From Diphasiastrum complanatum (Eukaryota > Streptophyta > Lycopodiopsida > Lycopodiales > Lycopodiaceae), in assembly GCA_029204225.1 (NCBI GenBank), contig CM055107.1:7410873-7474872 (forward strand): a stretch of 64,000 nt of DNA, in the 5' to 3' direction. Both the position numbers and the translations under genes were made by a program. The stretch's first letter is position 1, and each line of letters begins with the position of its first letter. This document shows, piece by piece, positions 10,691 through 22,809 of the stretch. The notes below the pieces were generated by a model. That model worked only from the letters and a program-made list of their open reading frames with translations, was not told the DNA's origin and made no database searches.

Positions 10691-11113
10691 ATTTTGGCTA
10701 TTTTTGGACAAAAAAATGGCTTAATCTCTTTCTTCCTTCTTGGTGTACTTTCAAGACCTGTTTTTAACCTTAATAGGACTTGAACTCAGCCTAGATTAAT
10801 TATATTCCATGAAACAAATTCAAATCTAATCAATGGCAAATGATCTTGGTAGATTATCCTAGGATCTCCACCAAAAATTACAGCAACAGCTCACAAATTG
10901 AATTTTTTTGGATCAAATGAATACCATGCATTAAATGCAGGTTAAGAGGTTCCCACACATGTGGACAGTACGGATTTGGACCCCTACCAAGTTTGGGATC
11001 AAATCTCCTCACCAAAATCAAGATTCTAGCTTGCCCTCTCAATACTAGTTTTTAGCACCAAAACTTGCTAAAAATGGATTTGCATTAGATCAAATGCTTA
11101 TGCTCTTGTACTT

Positions 11114-11126
11114 GGCTCTGATACCA
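11114..11126 (-). promoter_or_regulatory. Primer binding site of element A (initiator-Met tRNA)
   Basis: On the minus strand the sequence is TGGTATCAGAGCC and abuts the 5' LTR. This is the standard complement of the 3' end of plant initiator-Met tRNA. Confidence 0.95.
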
Positions 11127-11827
11127 TGTGAAAGTACTGTACTTTAGGACCATAAATGGATCTACAAAAGATCCACAAGAGTGATTGGATGCTTGCTTAA
11201 CAATCTATCAAAAAACTAGACACAAAAAAGTTGATCTAGATTGGCAATTTGACAAACAACAAGCACTAACAATCAAAAGCATTGATAAACATTGAAATCC
11301 GAGCCCACACGAGTGTACTACAGGCTGTAGTACGGCCTTCAACCTGAGAAACAAGTAGAAATTGATTTGGTTTCATTTGGATCACAAAAACTCAATGTAC
11401 ATAGTGAACTAGCTTGAGATTGCCAATGAGCTCCAAATTTTTTCTTTTTTCTCACTATGGAGAGAGGGAATACATAGCAAATTCGACTTCCTTCTTGAAG
11501 TTAGGTGGATTTCCAGCATGTGATAAGGAAGTTAACTCACTCTCCTTGACCTAAAATGAAACCCTAGTCTATTTCCTAGAATTATGCTTGGTAGGTAGTT
11601 AGTTGGTCAAATTTTCACCTTAAACTTAGGTGTAGGTCCTATAAAGTAGGGATGACCACCAAATAGACATGACCAACTCTCTTGACTTGACCTAACCTAC
11701 ATTAGGATGGGTTTCCCATGTGGCATCATGGCCTCACATGTGTCGGACCCACTTGTGTACACAATTTACACTATTCTACATGGTTTTTGATCAAGCTAGA
11801 TTTGCCAATTTTTGGCAATTCTTCACA
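11127..11827 (-). repeat. 5' LTR of copia-like element A
   Basis: A 701 bp LTR nearly identical to 7302-7958, with the same termini TGTGAA...TTCACA and an extra 44 bp near 11480. Confidence 0.95.
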
Positions 11828-11832
11828 CCGTT
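11828..11832. repeat. Target site duplication CCGTT (right copy)
   Basis: This is the match to 7297-7301. Together they show the insertion point of element A inside gypsy gag. Confidence 0.93.
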
Positions 11833-12731
11833 CGGTGGGGAGCATACTCAATTAAGGACAGTCTATGGAACTCCTCAATGGTGTGAATTGAGCCTCTCTG
11901 CAGAATATGATACTAGTGTTTAGCCGTTCCAGATAAAGTGGTGGTGAAAAACATCATTTCATGATGTGGGTTTGTGATGGCATTGGTAAAGCAGGTGGTC
12001 CAAAAAGCATCAATATGCTCTTGGCACTTTCATACGGTGCTCCATGAAACTCAGGAGTGGATCCACTAAGATTGGGTAGTCCTCCTGTCTCCGGGGGTAC
12101 TACGATTGGTTCAGTCAAACATCTTGCCATACTGTTGGCAACAGGTTCTGTAGTAGTAGGTGTTACGTTCACTAACGGTGGTTCTGTGGCGTCGGTTGGC
12201 TCAAGTTTTGGTACTTTTTCTATAGGTTCCAACGTATCATCCAAGTCCATTATAGGTGGGTGAGACTCATCATCTAAGGCTGGTGGGATAGGAAACCCAC
12301 GATTGCTTCTTCTAAGCCCTAAACGCTCTCTCTGGGGATTTGAAGTCTCTTCGTGCAGTGCTCCCTTAGACCTAGGTTTCCTTGGTATACCTATGATGTC
12401 TTGTCTAGGGTGACACTGATGATTGCTGCATAATAGATTTCTCACTTACGGATAGAATCAACTGTCGTTGCACATGCATTTTGTGATTTTCCCACGTTAT
12501 CCCATAGGTCATCCATCCTTCGTCCACTAATACTGCATATGACCTAACTAACTCTACTTGGTCATTTTTCTGCTCAATCCTAATCCAACCATACCCATGT
12601 ATCGTTTTTCTTTGTTCTTTGTAGCAGGTGCCGTCTCTACGGGATGCTAGGGTTAGTGGGTCGTAGGGTAATGACTTTCGACTCAGGGCTCTGGTCTTCA
12701 CTTTCACCCTAGGCTTCATACAGAACCCCAT
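11833..12731 (-). pseudogene. Gypsy A gag, 5' part, interrupted
   Basis: The minus-strand frames 12405-12731 and 11954-12445 cover the N-terminal part of gag upstream of the copia insertion. The first begins MGFCMKPRVKVK; the second is a Pro/Glu-rich linker (DATEPPLVNVTPTTTEP). Just before the insertion point a decayed frame resembles the start of the capsid domain (MMFFTTTLSGTAKH, SIHTIEEFHRLSL) that continues at 7296 on the other side. Frameshifts and stops are present. The N-terminal 108 residues are not recognisable by motif, so their assignment rests on position. Confidence 0.6.
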
Positions 12732-13170
12732 TCTCTGACCTGTCCCGTCACTCTATGAAAGATTTCTAGTAGTACTTGGCATCACAGCCTAAACTCCGTG
12801 CTGGTGAAAATTGTATGCAGTTTCCAGTCCAAACTGTATTCCAAACTGTTGGAAGTAGAATGTCCTTGGCAAAGTCGGATCACATGCAGCTAGGGTTGGA
12901 TTGTGAACTCATAACGTACATTCTAGGTGTGGGATCAGCACACATCATTGTGTGATGCTAACCACTTCGTCTTGTGATCAACGTGTGGTAATAGTCGCTC
13001 GTACGGTCATGCTAGCTTGCGGCTGGCGGTTTAGATAGTGGAATTGTTTTCAACACATGCAATCTAGGACCTACGAAACTTGTAGACTATTGGTAGTATG
13101 ACAACTAGTTCTTTGTAGACCAGTGATATGGATAACTACTCTTTCAAACAACATCTCCTGAAAATATTTC
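12732..13170 (-). other. 5' leader of gypsy A, non-coding
   Basis: This lies between the presumed gag start and the PBS. No frame of note, no RNA gene and no repeat was seen. Confidence 0.5.
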
Positions 13171-13325
13171 GGCTCCCGGCAAACGCACCAATGTTAAGCG
13201 TCTGGTGGGTCAAATAACATAAGCAACCCGCAAATGGCTAATCTGTACAATCCACAGCCCTACATATAGATAATCGCCCTTCAAACAATAGCCCATTATC
13301 AAATTCCTCCCGGTAGACGCACCAA
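13171..13325 (-). repeat. Duplicated primer-binding region of gypsy A
   Basis: Two copies of CTCCCGG-A-ACGCACCAATGTT (plus strand) end at 13191 and 13325, each preceded by CTTCAAACAA and spaced about 134 bp apart. On the minus strand each reads ACATTGGTGCGTTTGCCGGGAG or ACATTGGTGCGTCTACCGGGAG, which has the layout of an LTR end followed by a Tat/Athila-like PBS. One is presumably the original PBS and the other a tandem duplicate. Confidence 0.6.
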
Positions 13326-15103
13326 TGTTTAGGGCCATTTCCGGTAGGGGATTGGTCCAGCCAAAACGTCCTAAAAAAGTCAAGGGGCACCACTACTGAT
13401 GGTGGCTATGCCCTACGTGAGTAACGAAGCCCCTGCCACATCCAATCCTGGGGGCTTCCTCTGTTACCCCATGCTCCCGAGCCAATGAGAGTGTTCCAGC
13501 CTCTCAGAAGTATGACTGCAAGGAGGGGGTGCTAGTACTTTTGATGTAATGATTCACTAGCTTTCTAGGGTCCTATTTCCGTAAAACTTCTGATCAATAA
13601 TTCGCGTTAGGATCTTGCTAATATCTCTTTCCCCATTGAATTTGGCTTACAGTTAGTAAAAGATTTTACATGGGCTGCAAACCGATTTACTATCTATGAT
13701 GTGCTCGTGGGGTGCAAGTTGTACGCACCGCTTTGTTTGCTAAGCGACGGTATTTTTGCCGACCTCGGATCTAGGTATTTCGCTAGACAGTACCAATGGC
13801 GGGTGTGACTAGTGTGACGCTTAACCAAGGCGGTGTATTTCAACCGTGGATGGTGGACGGCCCGCTCTGGTGTTTGACAGAGGTCGGGTCCAATTAATAC
13901 GCTTCATAATGGAAAAAACGTAAGAAACACTTCAAAAACTTGATGATTCCATATAGCCGTTTAATAAATCTAACTCAGCAAGATGTTAACTACCCAACTT
14001 ACGGTTCTCTCCGTACAACACATTCTTAATCAGTAGGAAACAAAGTTATTTACTTAACACTTTCCCTACACAAGTTGGAAATAGGCAATCATCGTTCTAA
14101 TTAGCGATGCCGCTTTGGTTTATAAAATATTACGATTCCAGACTGAATTTGAATTTGTGCTAAAAATGATTCACTATAATGCACAATCGACCCATACTCT
14201 ACGTCAATCCATTCACTAGTTAGGTACATGCAATTACTGAACTCAAGCAAACAACATTCTCATTGCAAGCAAGTGATTCTAAGTTCATACTACCAGTAAA
14301 CCCACAAATACGCATCGACCTGATACTTCAATGTCTACTTGTTCGAGAAAAGGATCACAATCGTTTATGTCCCAATAGGGACATGGCAAATGCAGAATTA
14401 TTGAAATGATTAGGTCCTCAAGCACTTACACAATGCATTCTCGGTATCCTATCATTCATTCAATGAGCGAAAGCAAGTACGGACGTCAAACACCCACATT
14501 CCAATTGAAAGCAAGTAAACACGAGAATAAAAATGGATGTGAGGTAAACCCATACCTCAGTGTGAGAGAGAAACCGGAGAGGCACTAGTCATGAATGCCG
14601 CTTTTGGTTTGAGGTAGCCTTGCCTTCGTCCTTCAAAGAGCTGCTTGAGAACTTGCATTCAAGCCAACATGCGGGTTAGATCAGAGAACAGGTAATCAAC
14701 CAAACTTTGTCTCAGATTGGTGGAAGAATCGACAACTCAGTGAACAGAGGCAACTTGCAAACAGGTTTGAGAGGGCTCCAGCGAGGGCTGGTTGAAATCA
14801 GAATTGCAGGTCTGATTTTTTCTAATGCAGGCCGCAGACATGTGTTAGTAGACAGCAGGCAGAGGTGGGCAGCGCTGATAGTCAGACAACGAACTGGTAC
14901 AGGCAGCGCACAGAGGTAAGGTGGTAGACAGCGGGTAGTACTTGCACATAAATGAAGGATCAGCGAGCAGAGGCAGTCAACAGGTAGGCCCCTCTCTTGC
15001 AGAAAAAAACAACAGGGCAGTTCGCACTAGGATTTGAAAGATTGCTACAGAGGAGCCGCAGGCAGACAAGTGTAGGTAGTAGGCAGGGTACTGCTGGAAA
15101 CTA
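13326..15103 (-). repeat. 5' LTR of gypsy A (right half certain)
   Basis: Positions 14119-15103 match the left LTR copy. The stretch 13326-14118 lies between the PBS-like sequence and the matched part and would be LTR if the PBS call is right; the left copy lacks it, so the left LTR would then be truncated. The TGTTTAGGG start at 13326 fits an LTR terminus. Confidence 0.6.
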
Positions 15104-16225
15104 TGATAGATTGCCGCTACATCCGCAGCCTCGATAATCGCCATAGCAGGTTGTAGTAAGACCCCAGGTGGATTTAGCAGCAAACTTTAATATTGTCAGA
15201 GGGCTCCGTTGACAACGCTTGAACTATCTGCCGCTACAATAGTCGATGTCACAGTCGATGTCACAAGCAGCTTGAACACCATTTGACTTGCAATGTGCTT
15301 ACTTCCTCATAAAAGCCAGGCTCATATTCCATCACATTCAATGCGACATGAACACTACTTCTTCAAAATACAAAACAACCAATCACTTGAATTACGACAA
15401 ACATTCAACCATCATCTACTTAACAAGCAAGGAAAAGTGTTAGTACACCAAAAACTTGCTTTAGGCAAGCACCCAACTAACACATGCAACGAACTATGGG
15501 CACCCGAGTATCAAGGATGGGTTCTCACACTATGCTCAATTCTTAATTGGAAGGAAAGCACACTTCCAAGCCAAGCCACAAACACCCATCCTAATCATTG
15601 ACGTCAATTGAAAGCAAGTCTCAATCCACCAACAATGATATTCAACCCTAACCATCCCTCACTCCACAAGCAACTACACAAAAACTACTACCAAACACTC
15701 ACATTACTTTCAATGTTCAAGCACAACCCACTTTTCCCATCAACAAGCATAGATTCAATCCCAAGGAGTGCAAACAAAAGCTCTATCAACCCAATCAAGC
15801 CTCCAACAATCAATCAACTAATTGGAGGAAAAAAACACAACTCTCAAACCAAGCCACAAGCACCCAACCTATCCATTGCTAGCAACTACAAGTGAGTCTA
15901 CTCTCAATCCACTAACAAGCATTCAACCCCAAACATCCATCACTCCACAAGTAACTATGCAAGACAATACTTGCACCAATGCATAAGCATACTACAAGGC
16001 AAAAGCAACAGTTAACCATCCATCAAACCAAACTTACAAGGAATCAAACCTACTCATCAACAAAGATTTCTCAAGCAAGCACCCATCTTCCAAAAACTTT
16101 CAACTCTAAAAAACTCTCAACCAACATCACATCATCATCCAACTATACTCCACTCTCAAATTATTAACTCACAAAAGCACTAACTTCCAAATACACTAAC
16201 TCTCAACACACATCCACAAATACAA
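15104..16225. other. G-poor, A/C-rich region without genes
   Basis: The plus strand is strikingly short of G from about 15290 to 16225 and rich in CAA, ACC and CTC. Plus-strand frames at 15293-15601, 15608-15895 and 15979-16167 are open mainly because TGA and TAG are rare at this composition. Their translations are low-complexity Asn/Thr/His/Ser and resemble no protein. Confidence 0.6.
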
Positions 16226-17300
16226 AGAGTTGGCTCCTTTTCATAGGAAAACCCAAGTGCCCCCCTTCAAAATGAGGCTTTGCCAATTTTCATGCCCTTC
16301 AAGCCCTCTTTGCCATTTGTCCTCAACCCATTTGATAGTACACCTAGTGGCCTCTATAAGAGAGTGGGGGAGTGGTGCATTCAAGGCCCTCTTCCAAAAC
16401 TATCCAAGATGCCATTTTTGTCAAAGGCTAGGGAGGCCATTCAAGTTTCCCTTTTTGTACACCCTAGAAGCCCAAAATGTCAATGGCTAGTGGGTGTACC
16501 TCCCAATTTTTATAGCCTCCAAGGTGTTTTGGCATTTATTATCCAAATTTTAAGTGAGGCCCTTTTTCAACCCCTATTTTTAGTAGGCGGCCTTCGTTTT
16601 TCTTTGGGTACCTATGTTTCGGCCTTTCTTCGATTTTTCAAGGGCCGTGCGCCTACTGCTCATTTGTCTAGATTTTTGGCCTGTTGGGTAACCACTTGGC
16701 CCGCACATTTCGTTCATTGCCCGTAAATTGCCCAAACTTTGCCGTGAGGGCTTATGTGACTCCTTGACACTGAATCCATATTTTCCGGTCCCGTTTTTAC
16801 TCAAAATTTTTCTTTCTCGGTTTTTTCTTCTGTGGTTGAATTTTTCGACATTCATGACTAGGGCTCCCACGACAACACGATTTCCCTGAAAAATACACTG
16901 AGTGATCACATATTAGTCAAAATGGACTCATACATGGTGAGATTTTAGCATGGTCATATCGATTATTTTTTTACCGCTGGCCATTTTTTTGAAAAGCCGT
17001 AAAATATTTATCGGCCATTTCTAAGGCCACAAAATTTGCTCTAGCCTCATTTAGGGCGGGCTGGGACCAATTCTAGGTGGACCGGCACTTTTGGCTCGGT
17101 CTTACTAAACTTGACCACAAAATATTTTTGACGATTTTTTCTAAAGTCAGATACTTACTTTTAAACTGTGTCTAGCCACTTTAGGACGGACTGGGATCCA
17201 GTTCTAAGGCAAATTTGTGCCGATTTTTCTCAAATAACCGGGGTTTTACATGCTGATTTTCTTCAATTATTGCAAACTTAAACTTCAATATTAGCCCGAT
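16226..17300. other. Unassigned region
   Basis: A plus-strand frame at 16280-16726 (148 residues) is hydrophobic but not recognisable and has no context. The remainder has repeated GGCC-bearing phrases (e.g. AAATATTT-TCGGCCATTT-like strings near 17000) and no coding signal. It could be an old LTR or untranslated region of an unrecognised element. Confidence 0.35.
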
Positions 17301-18078
17301 TTTCCATGCGAAAATATCAGCTAACAATAAGGGATGCCATAGCTAGCAAGCTTGGAAGCTTGAAGGAAGAAGGATGCCGCGAGGAGGCTGTCGCGCACGG
17401 TGAAGGGAGTGGAGCTGTAGCGCTCCAAAGGGTCCAGCGGCCAGAGTACCCTGATTCAGCGTTATGGAAAGATCACAGCTGCAGGATTGAGAAGAGATAC
17501 GAATCAATGGTGGAGATTGATTTCTCAGGGAGTGATCTAGACCGCGAATGTGAAGTGACCGTTGGATGACAGCTTAAAGAGCCCATGAAAGGTTGAAGGG
17601 TCTTGAAGTGTATTTTGGCCTTCAACTTCATTAAAATTTTTAAAGTGAAAGTTGAGTTGGGTCCCTTCACAAGTGAAGAGTGAAGTTTTTTCAAGGTGAA
17701 GAAACAGTTCAAAAACAAGGAAAATCTCTATTTTTGGGTCCTTTGTCCGTTTTGACCCAAACGAAAGGCTATAACCTCCAAATGAAGGGCACCCGGACTG
17801 TACCTGCAAGTACGATATAGCAAAATAGAGTGATTGCAGTGGAGAAAGTATTCGGAGTGCGCCAAAAGTGATTTCACCATTCCACTGGGCACGTAGTTGG
17901 GAGTTGACGACTGAGTGCATTTCAGAAGGTGACGCCGATTTGGCTTTCAAATTGGTGGAAAAGCGGCGAATGGCTTGGTAAGGGAAAAAGTGCAGGTCAT
18001 CATTTTCAACTTCTGACATCACAGTTGTCCTGGGCATACTACTTTTAGCTTACGACAGAAGTTTCAAGCAGTTTTGCG
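17301..18078 (+). other. Probable LTR/leader remnant upstream of copia element C
   Basis: Frames on both strands (17306-17569 plus, 17537-18037 minus) have no recognisable product. The position, directly upstream of a plus-strand copia gag and in the same orientation, makes a decayed 5' leader likely. No clear PBS was found. Confidence 0.35.
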
Positions 18079-20207
18079 ATGGCAAACATGGGAGAGTCCA
18101 TTTTGAGTGAAAGTAGCAAATTGGACTCGGGATGATCAACTATGCAGTGTGGAAACTCAAAATGAAAAACATACTGATGGAGAAAGACGTGTGGAAAGTC
18201 GTCACAGGTGATGAGAGAAGGCCGCCAAATGAAGCGGATATCAAAGTGTTCGACAAAAAGATGAGAAAAGCTTTGACCTTCATTAACTTGCAAGTGAAGG
18301 ATCACATCATTACCCACATTTGTGATGCTGTTACACCCAAACAGGCATGGGATGTGCTAAAGGAGCAGTTCGAGACGTCAAATTTGTCTAGAATCATATT
18401 TTTGAAGTCAAAGCTGAATAGTGCTCAAATGGAGCAAAGAGAGCACATTCAGACGTACACGACCAGAATCAAGACAATGAGGGATGAACTGCATTCTATT
18501 GGTGAGCGCATACATGATGTGGAGCTGGTACACAATGCATTGTGCGGCATTGCAGAACCCTATCAGATGTTTGTGAGCAGAATAGCATCAAGAGAAAGAT
18601 TGCCAACCTTTGACGAGCTCACGAGAATCTTGATGCAGGAAGAGAAATGACGAGAAATGGTGAAAGCTAGACGTCAGAATAATGACGATCAGGCACTTGC
18701 GACACACCAAAAACAAGGCAAGGGCAAGGGCAAGAAGTAATCTAAGCAGCAATTTGCCAAGACTCATGAGGATGAGGGATCTTCCAGTAAGACCAAGAAG
18801 AAAGACAAGTGCTTCCATTGTGGTAAAAAGGGCCATTGGAAGAGTGAATGTCGCAAATTCCTGGAGGAACAAGACAAGGGGAAACCAAAACAAGCAGGTA
18901 ACCTTGTCCATGAGGGTGAAATTGAAGACTCTAGCATCTTCATATCTACATTGTCATCTAATCAAGATGATCAAGCGTGGTATATTGACTTGGGAGCCAC
19001 AAGACACATGACAGGTAACAAGAATTGGTCCAGGAGCTTGAAAGTGTTGTATAATGGAACGTCCATTTCACAAGCAAATGGTGGGGTGTGCAAGATCAAG
19101 GGGATAGAAACCGTTTCAATCCAACTACTTGATGGCAAAAGCAGGATGATCATGGAGGTACTTTACGTACCAGGTTTGAAGAAAAATCTACTTTCTGTTG
19201 GAGTCATTACTGATCAAAAGTTGAAAGTAGAATTTGCCCATGATCGTTGCTTTGTGAAGGATGTGAACCAAAAGTTCAAAGTTATTGCGGATGGAGTAAG
19301 GGAGCCCAATACAAAATTGTACATGTTGAATGCTACAATTAAGGGGCAACATGGACTCGTATCGTCCATTCCATCGCAAATTGAGTCGTGGCATAAGAGG
19401 CTTGGTCACTTGAATTTGGAAAGCCTGATGAGAAAATTGGAGATGGTAACAGAATTGCCTACTATAGAAGACCACTTGAAATTGATGTGCGAATCATGTG
19501 TATATATATGAGAAGCAGCATCGAGAGAAGTTCAATAAAGGGGGTGTTGCAAGGGCAAAGAACATCCTGGATTTGATCCACATATTTATGCGGGCCTATG
19601 AGGACCATGTCCTTAGGTGAAGCCTTTTATTTCATGACCTTTATTGACGATATGTCACGTAAGACGTGGATCTACTTCAGATGCATTTGACAATTTCAAG
19701 AGCTTCAAAGCAATGGTAAAAATCAGACAGGTAGGAAGATCAAAGTCCTAAGATCAGATAGTGGAGGTAAGTACAAGTCTAATGACTTCAGTGATCTTTG
19801 TAATCAATGTGGAATTAAAAGACAATTTAGGCAAGCTTATACTCGTGCTCTCAATGGTTTAGCTGAGCGCAAGAATCGTACAATTGTGGAAAGTGCTAGA
19901 TCTATGCTAGCTGAGATGAAACTACCAAAAGATTTTTGGTCAGAAGCATGCAGTATGACAGTCTGTCTTCAAAATAGAAGTCTTGGTTGGATATGATGTA
20001 CATTTTTCCTATTACAGAATATACATGCCTCAAACCAATGAAGTAAAGACTGTCAAAGAAGTCAGATTTGACGAGGCAAGAACGATGGTTGATGAATATC
20101 CAATTAGCTACGAGGTCCTCAACAGAAAGTACTACGACCTGCCCAGATCGACAAAGGGAACGACCTTGACCACCCAGATGAAGATGTTCGAATTCCAGAC
20201 GGACTGA
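18079..20207 (+). pseudogene. Ty1/copia element C, gag-protease-integrase remnant
   Basis: Gag starts at MANMGESILSESSKLDSG and continues after a one-base frameshift (near 18131) as NYAVWKLKMKN, with EAWDVLK-type capsid features. A stop at 18648 precedes the zinc knuckle CFHCGKKGHWKSEC (18811-18852). The protease site reads WYIDLGATRHM, so the Ser after the catalytic Asp is Leu. The VLYVPGLKKNLLSV block and the pre-integrase motif SWHKRLGHLN follow, with a stop at 19509. The integrase core is decayed but readable near 19740-19980 (LRSDSGGKY, NGLAERKNRT). It then jumps to the post-core block VGYDVHFSYYRIYMP. RT and RNase H are absent. Dead and internally deleted. Confidence 0.87.
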
Positions 20208-20228
20208 TCAGATGATGATAGAAGCCAA

Positions 20229-22530
20229 TTCCAACAATGAGAGATAGATCTCAAGGAATCTAAATGCTTTGGAATTGAGATCAATCACTCAGATGAGCCA
20301 TGTTAAGGAGTTAAAGCCTAAATTGTAGTATATGTATCAAACTCGAGTATTGCGAGTGGTAGACATCCAATTTGTGCTAGCTTAATGTCTTGGACTCAAG
20401 ATCCCTCTAATTTCATCACTTAATAAAATTTTTTGGGTGATCATGTCAAAAATCGAGCCGTCTTGAGTGATATACATTGAATATTACCTATCTCATGTGA
20501 TAGGGGTCAACTTCGTCAAAAAGGAATTAGATTCAAGGAAACTTAAACATATTGGACTCATAAATGACTAAAAGTAAGCATGTAAATTAATTAAAGTCAA
20601 AATTACATGCTACGCATTAAATTTGAGCTATTTTGAGTCATGTGAATGAAATTCGAGCTATGTGATCCTAAGCTCAAAAATAATCTGATTTCATCATTCT
20701 TGAGCACTAGGGACCAAATTTGAGTGGTCTCAAGTGACTCATCATTCATTGTCATAGTTTAAATTAGAGTATTGATTTGTAGTTGTTCAAATAGAATCTG
20801 AAGAGATAATTGACCTATTTTTAGCAGATGTCATTATGAGCTATCTCAAGTGATAGGAACATATTCCACCAATGAGAGATAAAACTCAAGCAATCTAAAT
20901 GTTTTAAAATTGAGATCAATTGAGTTTGATCACTTGATGAGCCATGTTAAGTAGTTAGAGACTAACTTGTAGTATAGGCGTTGAACTGAAGCTATTGAGA
21001 CATGTAGACATCAAGTTGGTTCTAGTCTAACAATATTCCTCTAATTTCATCACTTAATGGACATTTTTGAGTGATAATGTCCAAAATCAAGCCATCTTGA
21101 GTGATATACATTGAATTTTAGCTATCTCATGTGATAGGGGTCAACTTCCTCAATAAGCAATCAAATTCAAACAATCTAAATGTACTAGACTTAAAAAATG
21201 ATTGAACTTGATCACTCAATGAGACATGTCAACTAATAAAGTCCAAAATTACATGTTATGCATCAAATTTGAGCTATTTTAAGTCATATGCATGAAATTT
21301 GAGCTATGTATTGTCCTAAGCTTAGGGTTCATCTGATATAATCACTCAACGAACAATCTTGAGCGATAAGGGCCAAATTTGATTGATCTTGAGTGAATAC
21401 AGTTTGGGATATCTTGTGTCATAGGGATCAATTCTATCAACAAGGGATCGAACATGAGCAATTTAAATGTTTCGGAGTCAATATTAGTCAATTATTAGAC
21501 TTGGACACAAGATTCTTCTAATTTCATCACTTAATGGACATTTTTGAGTGATAATGTTCAAAATCAAGCCATCTTGAGTGACATACATTGAATTTAAGCT
21601 ATCTCTTTGCCAAATTATTCCTTCACATCTAGTACCAGCGATTTCATTCAACCAATGATGACATTCTCTTTTAAACCTCTCAACCAATCGATTCGATGAT
21701 AGGGGTCAACTTCATCAATAGGCAATCAAATTCAAACAATCTAAATGTACTAGACTTAAAAATGATTTAACTTGATCAGTCAATGAGCCATGTCAACTAA
21801 CAAAGTCCAAAATTACATGTTATGCATTAAATTTGAGCATTAATTTAAGTCATATGTGTGAAATTTGAGCTATGTGTGAAATTTGAGCTATGTGTGAAAT
21901 TTGAGCTATGTAGTTGTCCTAAGTTTAGAATTCATTTGATTTAATCACTCAATGAACAACCTAAGGGCCAAAATTGATTGATATCAAGTGAAATGAAGTT
22001 TGCGATATCTTGTGTCATAGGGGTCAAGACTAACAACAAGAGATCAAACATGACCAATTTACAATGTACTAGAGTTGATACTAGTCAAATTTGATCACTC
22101 AATGAGCCATGTCCACAGGTGAGGATCAAAATTGAGCATTCTTGTGTGTAGTCATTAAATTCAAGCTATCTTGAAAAATAGATATCAAATTTGAGCTATC
22201 TGAAGTGATAGGAAATACTTCCATTGATAAGGGATCGTACCCGAACAATCTGAAGCTATCAACATTGAGATTGGTTAATTTTGATCATTTGATGAACTAT
22301 GCTTAATGATAAGCACCAAATCGCTTGTTGGGCATTATATTTTAGCTATTTTGGACGACATGCATCAACTTTGAATGATTTGAAGCTTGAAAGCAGCTCG
22401 ATATTCTTTGAATTCGATCACTCTATAAACAACCTTGTGTATTGCATGCCAAAGTTGTATCTCAATTGATATATTGCATCGATTTTGAGGTACATCAAGT
22501 GAAAAAGGCATGCCTTTATAATACATAAGA
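20229..22530 (+). repeat. Degenerate long-period repeats with AGCTAT motif
   Basis: Phrases such as TTTGAGCTATCTCAAGTGAT, CACTCAATGAGCCATGT and TAGGGGTCAACTTC recur many times. The long period is roughly 560-650 bp, with units starting near 20229, 20868, 21430, 22030 and 22218. A local triplet of GTGTGAAATTTGAGCTAT lies near 21860-21905. A ~95 bp unrelated piece (about 21606-21700) interrupts one unit. Related sequence in the opposite orientation lies at 30640-31470. The origin (old satellite or untranslated part of an element) is not determined. Confidence 0.7.
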
Positions 22531-22809
22531 ATGTTTTTTAATTCATAATTCAAAATGTATTTAGAAAATTATTTTTTTTCTTAAATTAACTTGATATCAC
22601 GTACATTTTCTTTTTAGAAAAATCCTAGTTAGATCAAGGGACGAGATGAAATATATGCCAAGATACATTTTATTAGTAGGAAATATTTTTACTAGTTAAA
22701 GATGGTGCAAATGTATCTAGGAATTTTGATGTTTTCCTAGATAGAATTTGCACACACATTTTCTAATGTGTATATTTTTTAACTAGGAAAAATGTTTTCT
22801 TAGTTAAAA
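22531..22809. other. AT-rich region, nothing recognised
   Basis: Low-GC sequence with several CTAGTTA/ACTAGGAA phrases and no frame, RNA or repeat that can be supported apart from these words, which anticipate the tandem repeat that follows. Confidence 0.4.

Larger units (their letters stand above)
7302..11827 (-). mobile_element. Young non-autonomous copia-like element A (Gag-protease only)
   Basis: This is a complete insertion with a perfect 5 bp TSD, LTRs starting TGTGAA and ending TTCACA, a PBS for initiator-Met tRNA and a polypurine tract. By eye the two LTRs differ by about seven substitutions and one 44 bp indel. The only coding capacity is a single open frame (8168-10345) with Gag, zinc knuckle and protease but no RT or RNase H. 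It therefore fits the class of terminal-repeat elements that keep gag (TR-GAG-like). The related autonomous lineage is represented in this window by the element at 54830-61302, which has similar Gag, PBS and PPT. Confidence 0.92.
339..15103 (-). mobile_element. Ty3/gypsy LTR retrotransposon A, decayed, with second RNase H
   Basis: The coding order on the minus strand is gag, protease, RT, RNase H, integrase, second RNase H, bracketed by about 1 kb of matching sequence (339-1360 and 14119-15103). The primer-site-like sequence near 13171-13191 (TTGGTGCGTTTGCCGGGAG on the minus strand) resembles the TTGGCGCCGTTGCCGGGGA type of plant Tat/Athila elements, and an extra RNase H also fits the Tat lineage by family knowledge. 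Every coding part has stops or frameshifts. Gag is interrupted by a copia-like element at 7302-11827. Without that insertion the element is about 10.2 kb. Lineage placement is inference. Confidence 0.85.

Noticed and set aside
15293-16167. Chain of plus-strand ORFs that could look like a multi-exon gene
   Set aside because: Opened by the scarcity of G; low-complexity composition, and no splice signals supporting a join.
17537-18037. 166-codon minus-strand ORF upstream of copia C
   Set aside because: It is opposite to the orientation of the adjacent element and has no motif; better explained as antisense of a leader.
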